Part shown: piece after piece, positions 22,901 through 34,900 of the stretch
Position numbering within the stretch: the stretch's first letter is position 1
Layout: each line of letters begins with the position of its first letter
Assembly (NCBI RefSeq): GCF_963422355.1
Contig: NC_085098.1
Location: 4,612,265-4,676,264, forward strand
DNA from: Corticium candelabrum
Taxonomy: Eukaryota; Porifera; Homoscleromorpha; Homosclerophorida; Plakinidae
Direction: 5' to 3'
Length of the DNA stretch: 64,000 bases
The notes under the pieces: generated by a model
Told to the model about the DNA's origin: nothing
The model's database searches: none
The model's input: only the letters and a program-made list of their open reading frames with translations
Made by a program: the position numbers and the translations under genes

Positions 22901-23640
22901 TCGAACTGAAACTGGGTGTGTCTTATAACTACAGGCCCTGATCCAAAAATTTTTGAAAGAGGGGGTTGACTTGGTAGCAGTTATTTATAGTATTACTAAT
23001 TTTCTCTTTTCTAATGAAATTATATAAAATTATTGAACCACGCCTATAGTAAAAGGGGGGTTTCAACTCCTAACCTCCTTCTAGATCCGGGCCTGAATTA
23101 TTAAAACTGACAGAACTAGAGACTAAATCGAATGCTAATTCTGCTTTCAATTCACGAGTATGCACAGATTCAAGGCAATGGCAGCAACCGTTGACAAAGT
23201 GGTTATCGTTGCAGAAATTCAGTTCAATCTACTAGTCTAGTCTCTGGTTTCGTTGAAAGTTTTCGTCTTGTCTGGACCATCTGACGCCGCAGGACTACTA
23301 AAAGTAACGTCTTTGTTAGATTCCGGGTACACGGCGGCTGCTCAGTTGGGATGCTAGAAACTCCTGATGGTCTCCATTCCTGACTTAAACTTTCACTTGA
23401 AGTCAGGAACAGGTCGATGGTAGCATCAGGCGTAAATTCTCGCGCCATTTTAATTAACTGGAAACGTCCGTGTAAACAGACGATAATAGGACGTGATCAT
23501 TGCCGCAGTGCCAGGTTTATAGTTCAAAGGGTTGGAATCGTTCCGGCAGTTCCAGAACTAGAATTTTAGCAAATCGAACGCAAGTTATTCGTTCACCCCG
23601 TTGATTCTAGTTTTAGAACCGTAAATCGGACGCGCCCAGT
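22892..23640. mobile_element. Probable inverted-repeat element with nested smaller MITE
   Basis: The left end TGGGCGTGTTCGATTTAC and the sequence near 23610-23637 (inverse of TGGGCGCGTCCGATTTAC) form imperfect inverted repeats. Past the right end the flank GTGACACAGCAC...CACTAGGCAC resumes the sequence that is uninterrupted in copy 2's flank at ~14708-14730. Inside, 22930-23095 is bounded by CAGGCCCTGATCC and the inverse CAGGCCCGGATCT, a nested small MITE. A 74-residue minus ORF (23224-23448) lies within; I do not recognise it. Confidence 0.45.
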
Positions 23641-23796
23641 GACACAGCACATACACTAGGCACTTTACAGGACAGAGAGAAGCCAGGGTAAAATCTTGAA
23701 ACTCCTAATTTGTGAATTTGTCAGACAAGACGTGTATTATGGTTATTATTATTATAACCTGACGTCGCACTCATTAAAATTAATGGTGTAAAAACA

Positions 23797-23823
23797 GAAA
23801 CAAACAAACAAACAAACAAACAA
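23797..23823. repeat. (CAAA)n microsatellite
   Basis: A short perfect run of the tetranucleotide CAAA. Confidence 0.85.
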
Positions 23824-23843
23824 GTAATATAACTACTGTGGCA

Positions 23844-24233
23844 TCAATATACTGAAAACAAGTCTTCTAGTACTGATTTACTACTTCTAGCTGGTTCAAA
23901 CAATTGATGGTATGCCAAGCTTGCAGCGTCGTGTCTAGACTCAGATAGAGATAAATCAACGTTCTTCCAAATGTCATGAGCAATTGACTGTCTCGACAGT
24001 ACCCTGGTATGGCTGTGACAGTAATGCAATTCCCATTGCCGGCATGAAGTAAAAAAGAACGACTGCTGAGAATTATACATAAGAGACGAAATGTACTCGA
24101 TAACACCGTTCTCAGACTGAATTAGAGAAGACAAAACTGTAGCTTTTGTTTCCTCAGCATCTCGGGCAAAGGCAAAAGACCGGTGGAATAAATCGTTGTA
24201 TCGACATGACATCATCTCCTTCTGACATTGCAA
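23844..24233 (-). CDS. Hypothetical ORF or exon, 129 residues
   Basis: An uninterrupted minus-strand frame with protein-like composition (Ser, Glu and aromatic rich, no low-complexity tract). No family is recognised. The first in-frame codon is TTG, so this may be an internal exon: an AG lies just before AAGGAGATG at ~24221. Exon-like pieces with splice signals lie upstream on the same strand (~24485-24545 and ~24610-24668). I could not join them in frame. It may be a remnant of a spliced gene of unknown function. Confidence 0.3.
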   Translation of the reverse strand: MQCQKEMMSCRYNDLFHRSFAFARDAEETKATVLSSLIQSENGVIEYISSLMYNSQQSFFFTSCRQWELHYCHSHTRVLSRQSIAHDIWKNVDLSLSESRHDAASLAYHQLFEPARSSKSVLEDLFSVY

Positions 24234-25199
24234 ATTTTCCTTATAGCATCATTCCACGCGACACGTACTTTATGTAGTTGACTATCTATACATAAGCTGC
24301 GGACATTGTATGTTTAGGCCACGTCAGCTTGATTTGTTGTTTGTGGGCAAACTGTAGGCTCTTTAGGGGCTGTTTGTTGGCTTGTAAAATAGAAAAATAA
24401 CCGGCCATGTAAATTGTATGTGACACATGCACCATGCACATAGCAGTGAGTCAGATACCACCTAGCAAATAACCAAGTACCTTTCTTTTCCAAAACCTGC
24501 AAAATAGCATTGTGTAATTTCTGTTCTGCTCGCAGTTCGTCGCCTTGTACAGTCGCTGCATGGCAGCATATTATAATTATCTTTGACTTGAAGTTACCAG
24601 CACCTCAAAGCTGTTTCTGGCTGGCATTCGAAGGCACCGACGTTTGATCACTTTCTACAAAGCAAAACAAACATTCATACCGTATGTAGTCACTACACTG
24701 TAGACTCAAGCCAGTCTCACTCCGCCGTCGTCATTCTCCGGATTGACGCTTAGAGTCCCATACGGAAAACGGCAGAGGCTGGTGAAAGACTGGCTCGAGG
24801 CTACGCTGCCATTCTGATCCAAAGGGAACAGGACTGCAAATTTGCCAAATTGAGTGTTGTATCGTAACACAACCACTTATTTGTTAACACAACCGACTAT
24901 CTACAAACACCGCAAACTCATATGACTCAACTTCCCTCTCTCTAAGTCCCGTATCTCCTCTAATCCATATACCCGTATATCACATATCCCTCCCATTTCT
25001 ACATCTCCTGTATGTATTGTATTGTACATAATAGTCCTTCAGATGTTGTGGTCTATGTCTGTTCCTCGTTGATCTTTTAGTTTCTACCTCTCGTTGTTTT
25101 CTTCTATCTTCTTCGTCTCTTTTTTTTCTAACCCAAGGGCGTATGGGATATGCCGCTCTTGCATATGTGTTTTGATCAATTTCCCATTTTGTCCCCACT

Positions 25200-26569
25200 A
25201 ATTAGCTACTGCATCAACATTCCAACGCGATCCATCTTGTAATAGATATGAAAACTCTGTGAGTTTCCTCTGGACTTGTATTGGTTCTGACAACTTCAAT
25301 TTGAACTTGTGGCCTGTATGAGGTCTTTTTTATCCTAACCCAGTCTCCTGGTTGGAAATACCTATATACCGCGGACCTATTGTTATCTGTATACACTTTT
25401 TGCCCTGCTTTTTCCGGGTGAATCCTGTTCCGTATCCTCTGATAGAAGTACTTTGTAATTTCTCTCCAGCAGTATTTAGGTTCAGCATTTATAACGGTTA
25501 CCGCATTTTCCTTCCTATCATCAACTCTGCTGGTTTCTTTCCTCGATAATTGAAAGGAATTGATTGAAGGGCCTCTGTAACTGATGTTCCGTCAGCTAAA
25601 TGTGTTACCAATCTATGCTTCAACACTTGGTTGAACCATTCAACTCCCCCGTTCCCTTGTGTGTGGTAAAATGAGCTACGCGTGTGCTTGATGTTGTGTT
25701 GTTTCAAAAACTCTTGAAACCGGTAGGATGTAAATTGCGGCCCATTGTCAGTAATGATTTGTCTAGGTAAACCCCATCTCACAAAAAAGTGTCCGAAGAA
25801 AAGTAATAACTGTCTCTGTGGTAACATCTTTACTTGTCTCAATTTCTGGTCATTTCAAACGCATATCATGACCCACCGTGATAAATCGTTGACTGTACGG
25901 TGCTGCCTGTATTTCCCCGAAAATTTCAATTTGCAACGGATCCCACGGTTGTTCCGGCTACTCTACTAGCTGTAAGGGAGTAGCTGGTTTGATCGATTTC
26001 CCTCTCATCACACATATATCACAATTTCTCACATATTCCTCTATTTGTTTGCCCAGACCTGGCCACCAAACCGAATCCCGACCCCTTTGTTTCATGCTTG
26101 TCATTCCAATGTGTCCTTCGTGCACCATCTCTAGAATTCTATGTTGTAACTTGTTTGGAATAACCAGTCTCTGTCCTCTGGCCAGACACTTACCCGTTGT
26201 ACCCCAAACCGACAATTCATATTGTATATTGAAATATGGCTGCAATACTGGATCCGGTGATTTCCCAGGCCATCTTTCCTGCACATATTTTACCACATCT
26301 TGCAACACATAGACTTCCTCAGATTCTCTCTCTAATTCCTCTTGTGAAACTGTTTTGTCACTCACTGTAACTAACATCCGAATCATTTCAATGTCTTCGA
26401 ACTGATCGACTGCTGGCTTCCTGGATGTAGAATGATCTTCTGGTAGCTTGACTCGAGATAAGAAATTCGCCACCTGATTGTATCTTTCTGGTCGATTCAA
26501 CAGTAAAGTCATATCTATACAGCCTATCTGCCCACCTATATAACCGCAACGGTCGATGACCAGAGCCAT
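25200..26569 (-). pseudogene. Gypsy integrase region, broken
   Basis: Visible parts: an HHCC zinc-binding domain (VHEGHIGM followed by CDICVMRG, ~26020-26150); a core with D in DLSRW (~25880), ITDNGPQF (~25750) and HTQGNGGVEWFNQ (~25640); and a C-terminal GDWVRIKK segment (~25330). The three acidic positions expected of a DDE integrase are present, but frames change between 25842 and 25990. It would insert the cDNA copy of the element; here it is inactive. Confidence 0.7.
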
Positions 26570-27584
26570 TAGTTGACAAAAGCGTAGTTAGTGCTTGATG
26601 ATCCGTACGCAATATAAATTTTCGGCCATATAAGTAGATGTGCCACCGTTCACATGCCCACATACACGCTAAGGCTTCGCCTTCTCCCACAGCATATTTC
26701 TTCTCTGCTTCACTCAACGCCCGAGAGGCGGATGCCACAGGTCGTTCCATACCGTCTTGAATTTGCGACAATACCGCTCCTAAGGCGTTACCCGATGCAT
26801 CACATATCACATAGATAGGCGTACCAATGTCAAAATGTGCTAATGTCGGTGCAGATGTAACCAACTCTTTTAGCTTCTCAAATGCTGCTTGGCATTCTTT
26901 AGACCAATTCCACTCTGCACCTTGCTTGAGTAACCTTCTCAATGGAGTGGTCACCTCCGCATAGCTTGGAATAGAACGTAAATAGTAGTTTGTTGCCCAA
27001 AGAAATGATGCTAGTTCTGTCATATTAATAGGCTGTGTAACTCGTTGTACTGCTTCTACATTTGACTCCAGCGGTGTCATGCCTTGAGCCGATACGCTAT
27101 ATCCCAGGAATTCGACTTCCCTTGCTGCTATGACACACTTCTCTTCATTCAATGTTAAGTTACGCTCTGATAAGTGTTGCAAGACCTTGTCCAGATAACA
27201 ATTATGAGCTTCGATTGTACACCCATGGACCAAGATATCGTCCATAAACACAGCAACACCGTTTAACCCTGATAATGTTGATTTCATCATTTGTTGATAA
27301 GCGCTGGGCTCTGATGACAACCCGAATGGCATCCGGCAAAAACGATAGTCATACATTCCTTCATGTGTAAAAAAGGTTGTAAGGTCCCGACTATCCTTCA
27401 TGAGAGGTACTTGTAAGTAGCCCTGTCTCAAGTCCAACTTACCAAAGATTGTTGATCCGTAAAATTCATCAGCTAGTTCCTCTACTGTCGGCAATGGATA
27501 CTTCCCAGGTACAATAGCTTTATTCAGCTGTCTAAGGTCGATAGACAAACGAAGCAATCCAGACTTTTTTCTTACTGGTACCAC
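26388..27584 (-). pseudogene. Gypsy reverse transcriptase-RNase H region
   Basis: A 398-residue open frame with reverse transcriptase motifs LDLRQGYLQVP, RMPFGLSSEPSAYQ and FMDD (catalytic aspartates kept), then an RNase H start (YVICDASGNALGAVLSQ) and RTDHQAL. The start of the fingers domain and the link to the protease lie in other frames. Clear Ty3/gypsy character. The frame also shifts at the RNase H to integrase join (~26570). Confidence 0.75.
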
Positions 27585-27927
27585 ATTAGAAACCCATTCT
27601 GATGCCTCAGTCTTTTCGATTTTTTCTCCTATTTCTTCCTTTTGTAGTCTCTTAATCTCAGTTTTACCTCATCTCGTAATGATAACGGTATACGTCGAAG
27701 ATGCTGTGCTACTGGTTTATTTCTGCACAAACTAAAGGACGATGTGCATAACTCCTGACTTTTTCCAGACCTGTGAAGACTGTTTGCCATTTACTCAATT
27801 TTTGGGAAACTTGCTGTATCTGACTATCTTTCCCAGGCACCACCTGAAACTCTAGAGCATCAAACAAGTCTATTCAAATGATGTAAAATCCTAAAGCTGT
27901 TATATAGAAGGGAAATGCCTCTAAACA

Positions 27928-28143
27928 TCAATTTTCAAACTTTACTGGAACTAATAGTCTTCCCAATAGTTCAATTTCAGAACCATCAAAGCTAGCGAGT
28001 CTAATCTCAGTTTTAGCCAAGGGTTCCTCACTCAACAACTGCAGGTAAGATTTGTTGTTCAAAATCGAGACTTTTGCTCCAAGATCAATAACTAAGTCGA
28101 TTTTTGCCTTCTGAATCTCACATTCACACATTTTGTAACCCAT
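27928..28143 (-). pseudogene. Gypsy aspartic protease fragment
   Basis: Contains the strand-loop of a retropepsin, but the active-site triplet that is normally D-S/T-G reads D-L-G, so activity is probably lost. It lies between gag and reverse transcriptase as expected. Confidence 0.5.
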
Positions 28144-28164
28144 ATTTGAAATGGTGCTAATGAA

Positions 28165-28860
28165 CTAAAGTACTGAGATGTTCTCTATAGCATTGACTTG
28201 TTTCTGTCTCGGCGGTATGTCACTCTTAGATCTACAGCACCGTGCATAACGGTTTCTCTTCCCGCATTTAAGACACTCTTTCCCCCAAGCTGGACAATCT
28301 GACCCTCCTCCTCGATATCCTCGTAGACCACAGTTACCACACCAAAACGCTGCTGAGGTACTAGCTCCAGCACCTTGATAGTCAGTAGGGCGTCTTAACT
28401 TTACCGCACTAGCCACCCTTCCTACGCTGGTCGTTTCAACCTTACCGACTTCAGCAAAACGCGGCACCGCTATACCTTCAATGGCTTTGCCTCTGCTATA
28501 GCTTTTTCCACGTGAGCCGCCAATTTCACCGCCTCGTTACAAGTTATAGTATCCTTCTCCATCAACAACCGCTCTCTAATACGTGAATGTAATGTCTTTT
28601 CTATCAATTGGTCTCGAATCAACTCGTCATGCATGACTCCAAAGCGACACGTAGCTGCTACTTCCCGTAGTGCGGCGACATATTCTCCAACTGACTCACC
28701 TTGTCGTTGTGACCTCTGCCGAAACTAGAACCGTTCTACCATCACGTTTTTCTTTCCTCCGAAATATTCAGTCAATTTTTCTCGTGTGGCCGCGTACGTC
28801 TCTGTTACTCCAACTTTTCTGCAGTAAGTCGCCAAACAAAGATTCCCGTATTCACACCTG
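28165..28860 (-). pseudogene. Gypsy gag fragment with decayed zinc knuckles
   Basis: Helical gag-like sequence in at least two frames, followed by two CCHC-like knuckles near 28230-28340 (CGNCGLRG... and CLKCGKRNRYARC). The expected His is missing from both. The N-terminal part of gag is absent: the frame passes directly into host repeat sequence at ~28824. Confidence 0.55.
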
Positions 28861-29462
28861 ACTACCTTGCGCGACCCTAAAACCTTTGCACCTTGTTGGA
28901 TGGTGACACTTGGCCAAGATAACGCGGAAGAAGCCATGTAGTTGAGAACCTGATCCGAGATCCGGACACCTAGCTTATAGTCCAGACACTTTACCCTGGA
29001 GTCGCAGCGCATATCAATTAAGTCTTGGGGCTCCAAGGGTAAGCGGTTTGGCAGAGCCGGCAAGAAACTCCTCGTCTAGACACTCAAATCTCAAGCCTGT
29101 CTTGCATGATTAGCACGTGCCAGTGTGTAAGAGCTAGAACGCGTATGTAACGTATGAAACTGTAATACAAAGTACACGTGTACATTACAGTGTAGTACAA
29201 GTGTGTACTGTACACGCATACTGTACGCAGGAATGGAATGACGTTTACCAAACTTACATTACAATGGTCTGGGATTCCGAGAATTTAACGCGCTTTAGCT
29301 ATCTCTTCCAAACATAATTTTCTAGACTCCGGACACTGTCACAGCAGCCGATCTTATACTGTCTGGATTAGGGAGGTTTGAGTGTAGCGGTATCTAATTT
29401 TGTTGGCAACAAGATTCTAGATCGGTGGGACCCGTCAAAGAACAAATCAAGTTGACGTGGCC

Positions 29463-29941
29463 CTAGAGTCTACTGGCGACACTCATTGGTTTGATTTTTG
29501 CAATTAGAAGGAATGTGTAGCAGATTAAAGTCTATCTTGAAATAAATTACTCGTGGTAAATAAATTATGCCATTTTAATAAACGTTGCTATTTGTGAAGA
29601 ATTTAATTGTGTGATGTGATGCAGCCACACAAAATTGCACAAGATGTTACATGCACAATAAGTTCTTTAATTAATTAAAGGTGATACTATAATGAGCGTT
29701 TGTGCAATGAAGAAACATAAATGCATACCTAAATAGTGATGAAACTAGACTTATGCTAGACTAGCAAACTGAGCTTAACATTTACATAATCGTATATATA
29801 GGACAGCAACCACTTGAGCTAAGGGGCATGGTCCCAATAAATTTCCTGTCTCATTGCATTACTCCCAAATGCCGTCATGAATATATACATGTTTGGCCTC
29901 CTCAACCTCCAAACTCTCTACGTCTAGAAGCTTTACTCTTA
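29463..29941. repeat. 3' flank repeat leading to receptor copy 4
   Basis: Homologous to 16827-17326 and 38320-38815 (shared CTGGCGACACTCATTGG and GGTGATACTATAAT). Non-coding part of the duplicated unit. Confidence 0.5.
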
Positions 29942-30079
29942 AGCTGAGTTCACAATATGTTCCGTTCATCTCCACGACATGGTGCGGCAAACCGCTGATT
30001 GCCGCGTTCTATACCGATCAAACGTGCGCGCCGCCTCTATTCACAAATTAGGCTAAAATTCGATTGGTCAAACTTCATC
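29942..30079. mobile_element. TTA-target MITE, copy 4 (truncated)
   Basis: Left end AGCTGAGTTCACAATATG with TTA at 29939-29941. It matches copy 2 up to AAACTTCATC at ~30079 and then jumps directly into receptor ectodomain sequence. The right end and the 3' part of the neighbouring gene were lost in one deletion. Confidence 0.7.
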
Positions 30080-31913
30080 AGGACAACCAAGTTTGATTTC
30101 AGTATTTCATTGCCAGATCACGTGATTGTGACAGCCTCCAAATACCAACATGTGATTACCATATCTTAAGCTTTCGTGAAGACAACGACGTCCGGACCTA
30201 AAACTGAATACTTCACTTCTTTCCATCCACTACCGTTCGTCAGGTCGTATTCCCAAACGTCGCTCGTACAGTTTGCAAAATCGTAAATGAAATGTCCGAT
30301 TCATACTGAAGAGAAAATTGCATCGTACTTTCTGAATCGCTGGCTCCTCCATAAAGAATTAGTGTATTTTCAACGGCAACCAAAGACGTAGCAATAGATT
30401 GTGAGGGACCAGAATCGTCGAGTAAAACGCCACTCCGAATTGTATTCGTCGTTTGATAAGTTTCGTATAGCAGCATTCCGCTGCGGTAAATTAAAGCTCC
30501 ATAGATCGCGGATAAATGTTATAATGCTGCCGACAAGTATGTTTTCTGTGTTAACTGTCAAACCTCAATAGATAATCATAATCCGATTTTGCTTTGTAGT
30601 ACAAGAGCATGACATTCTGGGAGAAGGACGTCTTCCTTTTATCGAGTATTTTACCCAACTTCTAACTTTACCATAGTAACCCCAAATTTCATGAGATAAA
30701 AACAGAAATTTTGTTAAATTTGCAATTGAGCTGGCAATACTCCACTGTAGACAACAAAAACAGAGTCGTCAAGTACAGCAGAAACGGCACCAAATTTGAA
30801 TGGAAGTCGCTTTTCTGAAGTATCTGGCGACCATGACAACGATTTCAAATCTAATATGTGTAATAGGTTTAATGAAGTTGGGTGATTGTTGTTCAGAAAC
30901 CGGCTTTCACCAAAGACTAGAACGTGTTTCTGCTTCAGAACCGTCCCGCTCACCGTCCATGATACTCCCGTTAAAGAATTTTTTGTATTTGCTGCGGCTG
31001 GTTTTGCTAACCAATACCAGACACGAGCAGATGTTATAGAAAGTTTCCACACGATGTTATAACTGTATCCAAGAAACCACGGACTTTCATCGAAAACTAA
31101 AACGTTTCTATCAATTCTACTGACCGCACCAGACAAAGAAGCAGGCCCTTTTCTGTTTGAAAGTATTGCGGGAGTACACCATTTTCTAGTCATTACATCA
31201 AAGACTGTAAGAGGTTCAGAACAACATGAAATAAGAAAGTGATATAATTGAATGGCATCCATAACGTAAACTCCTTGTCCAGGAACAGATGATTGTTTGC
31301 TCGTATTCCCAACTTTACTCCAAACTTCGTCGACCACATCATAAGACTATGCTTTCCAATAGTGATCAGATCTATTTTGCTCAGTTTGTCCTAAAAGAAA
31401 CATTTCCGCATTTTGGAAGGCGGAAACGGCAATAAGATATTACAGTTTTGGTTTGACGTGATGAGATAAAGAAAGTTTTCTCCATTCGTAGACGTGCAAA
31501 TGTTCGTCTTTGCAAATGAGCTGCCAAAGATCGTCCAGATTCTCTCGAGAGTCCGAATTCCAAGTGTAGAACCTTTTCTCAAATCCACCGTCAATGACGA
31601 GCGAGTCCTTGCAACTGCACGAGCTATTGTCATAACGTAAAACAGCAGCAGCATGTCTGCATCGAGGAGTGACGTACTCGTTATTATGACAAGGATGAAT
31701 CTTTGTTTCAATTCATCTCCACTCTTTCAGATTTGTATCAATACTCCAAGTTTCGTTGCTGCATTGAGAATCGCATAAGCGTAAATATGCACAATCTCCA
31801 AAGAGCAGTACTCGTCTCTGGCACAGCGTCACCAGTGTGTGATAAACGGTCGCTTGCGGTTGAGGGGATGTAGATCTGTGTGCCTCCTAAGTATTGAACT
31901 GAGGGCCATACGT
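30080..31913 (-). pseudogene. Receptor kinase copy 4, ectodomain remnant
   Basis: Only Kelch-region sequence remains, from near the N-terminus down to the VDP segment before the cysteine-rich part. The TM and kinase are gone, joined to the truncated MITE at ~30079. Frames are broken repeatedly (open pieces at 30240-30476, 30370-30561, 30714-31337, 31391-31711). The first ~100 bases of the copy (31914-32012) are now the tail of the chimeric ORF of copy 5. The sequence mixes features of the copy 1/3 group and the copy 5/7/8 group. Confidence 0.8.
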
Positions 31914-34900
31914 TCACGTTGTATAGTCAGCTTTGTAAAGTATTCGTCCATACATCACCATCACTTCTCTTGTCGTTTCTTCCTTTTCTTCTTTAAGAGC
32001 AGACGTTGCAGAGCAGAATCTCATTCCTTTGGCAGCGTCTACTGCAAATCTCATCTTGAGACTTTCTTCCAGCTTTATGTCTCTGTCTGCAAGTATGGTC
32101 GTCAGCGACCCTCTAGGCATGTACTCCACAACTAGAAACGGACAGCCGTCGTCATGGAAACGACCTCCACCGAGAAACAGAACAATGTTGGGATGTCTGA
32201 TCGTTCTCATCACTTCGATCTCTCTCTCGAACTCCAAAGCGATGCGATCGAGATGTTGATGTATTCCTTGTAGCTTCTTGACGGCCACCGTTATTTCTCT
32301 GTACTCTGCTTTGTAAACCTCTCCGAATCCGCCGGGAGCGTTTTTGTCAATTCTTGCACGCAATCTCACTTCTCTCGAGTCAATGTTGAAACTGTTTGTC
32401 ATCTCTACCAACTCGTGATCTTTGTCTTGCAACATCATGTTGTGCCGTTTCCTTGCTCTTCTCGCTTTGACTGCTAGCACGACGAGCAGTACGATAAGTG
32501 CGACTCCTGCCAACGATCCGGCTGCTGCAATATAGTAAGTGACCACAGTGCATAGTCCGTTTCCATCTTTTGTAAAGCCAAACTGACAAACGCAATCAAA
32601 CGCGGGACCTCGTAATGTGACCGTACAGCTACCGTGAACACAATGATTGGATAAACAGCGATTGCAGTCGGTTTTGTCGGTTGCAGCCTTGTGTGATGTG
32701 GTGAGACCTGGCGGACATGGCGAGCAGGTGGAGTTGGTTGCTGGGGAATAGGAACCGAACGAGCACTCTGAACACATGTACTTGCGTAGGTCACTGCTTG
32801 TAAATCCTGCTGGGCAGTTCGGACTGTAGAAAGAAAGTCCTACCGAGTTTCTAGGTGTAATCCCATCTTGAAGCGCTGAAGGTCTCACACCACCAAACGC
32901 CAGTATCCAGTTTTTCCATATTAGAGAAGAAGCGAATAAGCCATTCTGTTGTACAAATGGATACTGACTTAGTCGCAACCAGAACCTTTTAGAAGGATCG
33001 TAAATCCACATGCCGCTAGTTATTGGATCAACAGGACAACCAAGTTTGATTTCAGTATTCCATTGCCAGAGCACGTGATTGTGACAACCTCCAAATACCA
33101 ACATGTGATTACCATATCTTAAGCTTTCGTGAAGACAACGACGTCCGGGACCTAACCCTGAATACTTCACTTCTTTCCATCCACTACCGTTCGTCAGGTC
33201 GTATTCCCAAACGTTGCTCAAGCAGTTGCCAAAAATTATGAATGCAATGTCTGACTCATACTGAAGAGAAAATTGCATCGTGCTTTCATTATCCTTGGCT
33301 CCTCCATAAAGAATTAGTGTATTTTCAATGGCAACTAAAGACGTTGCAACAGATTGTGAGGGACCAGAATCGTCGAGTAAACGCCACTCCGAATTGTGTT
33401 CGTCGTTTGATAAGTTGCTTGTAGCAGTATTCCGCTGAGGCAAAGTAAAGCTCCATAGATCGCGGAGAAATGTTATAATGTTGCCGTTAAATATGTTTTC
33501 TGTGTTAGCTGTCAAACCTCCGTATATAATCATAGTCTGATTGCTGGTTGTCGAAGAAGAGCACAATACTCTTGGAGAAGGACGTCTTGTTTTCATCGAG
33601 TAGTTGACCCAACTTCTAACTTCACTATAATAACCCCAAATTTCATGAGAGAGAGAAATAAATTTTTTTAAATTTTGGATTCGATGTGGCACTACTCCAC
33701 CGTAAACAACAAATACGGAGTCGTAAAGTACAGAAGAAACGGCACCAAATTTGAAAGGAGGTCGCTTTTCCGAAGTATCTACAGACCATGACAACGATTT
33801 TATATCTAATATGTGTAATAGGCTTAATGAAGTTCGCTGATTGTTGTTTAGAAATAGACTATCGCCAAACAATAGAACGTGTTTCTGCTTCAGAACCATC
33901 CCGCTTACCGTCCATGATATTCCCGCTAAAGGATTTCTTGTGTTTGCAGCGGCTGGCTTTGCTAACCAATACCAGACACGAGCAGATGTTATAGAAAGTT
34001 CCCACATGATGTTATAATTGTATCCAATAAACCACCGACTTCCACCAAAAACTAAAACGTTTCTATCTATTCTAGTGACCGCATTAGACAAGGAATCGGG
34101 CCCTCTTTCTTTTGAAAGTATTGTGGGAGTAAACCATTTTCTAGTCATTACATCAAAGACTGTAAGTGGTTCAGAACAACATGAAATAAGAAAGTGATAT
34201 GATTGACCGTCATCCGTAACGTAAACTCCTTGTCCAGGAACAGACGATTGTTTGCTCGTATTTCCAACTTTACTCCAAACTTCGTCGACCACATCATAAG
34301 ACCATACTTCCCAATAGTGACCAGATCTGTTTTGCTCAGTTTGTCCTAAAAGAAACATTTCCGTATTTTGGAAGGCGGAAACGGCACTAGGATATTGCAG
34401 TTTTGGTTTGACGTGATGAGATGAAGAAAGTTTTCTCCATTCGTAGACGTACAAATGTTCGTCTTTGCAAATGAGCTGCCAAAGATCGTCTAGATTTTCT
34501 CGATAGTCCGAACTCCAAGTGTATGACCTTTTCTCAAATCCACCGTAAATGACGAGCGAGTCCTTGCAACTGCACGAGCTATTGTCATAACGTAAAACAG
34601 CAGCAGCATGTCTGCATCGAGGAGTGACGTACTCGCCATTATGACGAGGATGTATCTTTGTTTGAATATGTCTCCACTCTTTCAGGATTGTATCAAAATT
34701 CCAAGTTTCGTTGCTGCATTGAGAGTGGTGTGAGTGCGAATAAGCACAGCCTCCAAAGAGCAGTACCTGTCTCTGGCACAGAGTCACCAGTGTGTGATAG
34801 ACGGTCGCTTGCGGTTGAGGGGATGCAGATCTGTGTGCCTCCCAATTATCGAAGTGAGGGTCGTACATCCAGGTTGTATCATCACCGTTGTAGTGTATTC

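Larger units (their letters stand above)
24855..28823 (-). mobile_element. Decayed Ty3/gypsy retrotransposon
   Basis: Minus-strand order gag, protease, reverse transcriptase, RNase H, integrase is that of Ty3/gypsy. Boundaries come from comparison with 38010-38170, where the flanking host repeat is uninterrupted. The left flank ends GCCAAATTGAG at ~24854 and the right flank resumes near CAGTAAGTCGCC at ~28824. About 70 bp of the flank is missing at the insertion. The left boundary begins TGTTGT, which could be an LTR end, but I find no matching pair of LTRs and gag starts abruptly, so the 5' end is truncated. Multiple stops and frameshifts show that it is dead. Confidence 0.75.
24317..29462. 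mobile_element. TTA-flanked element family 2, copy split by a retrotransposon
   Basis: Left end GGCCACGTCAGCTTGATTTG at 24317 and inverted right end at ~29440-29462, matching the element at 16182-16826. The stretches 24317-24854 and 28824-29462 align with parts of 16182-16826 and of 37880-38319. The gypsy element between them is therefore a later insertion. Exon-like pieces remain at ~24485-24545 and ~24610-24668 (minus strand). Confidence 0.4.
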
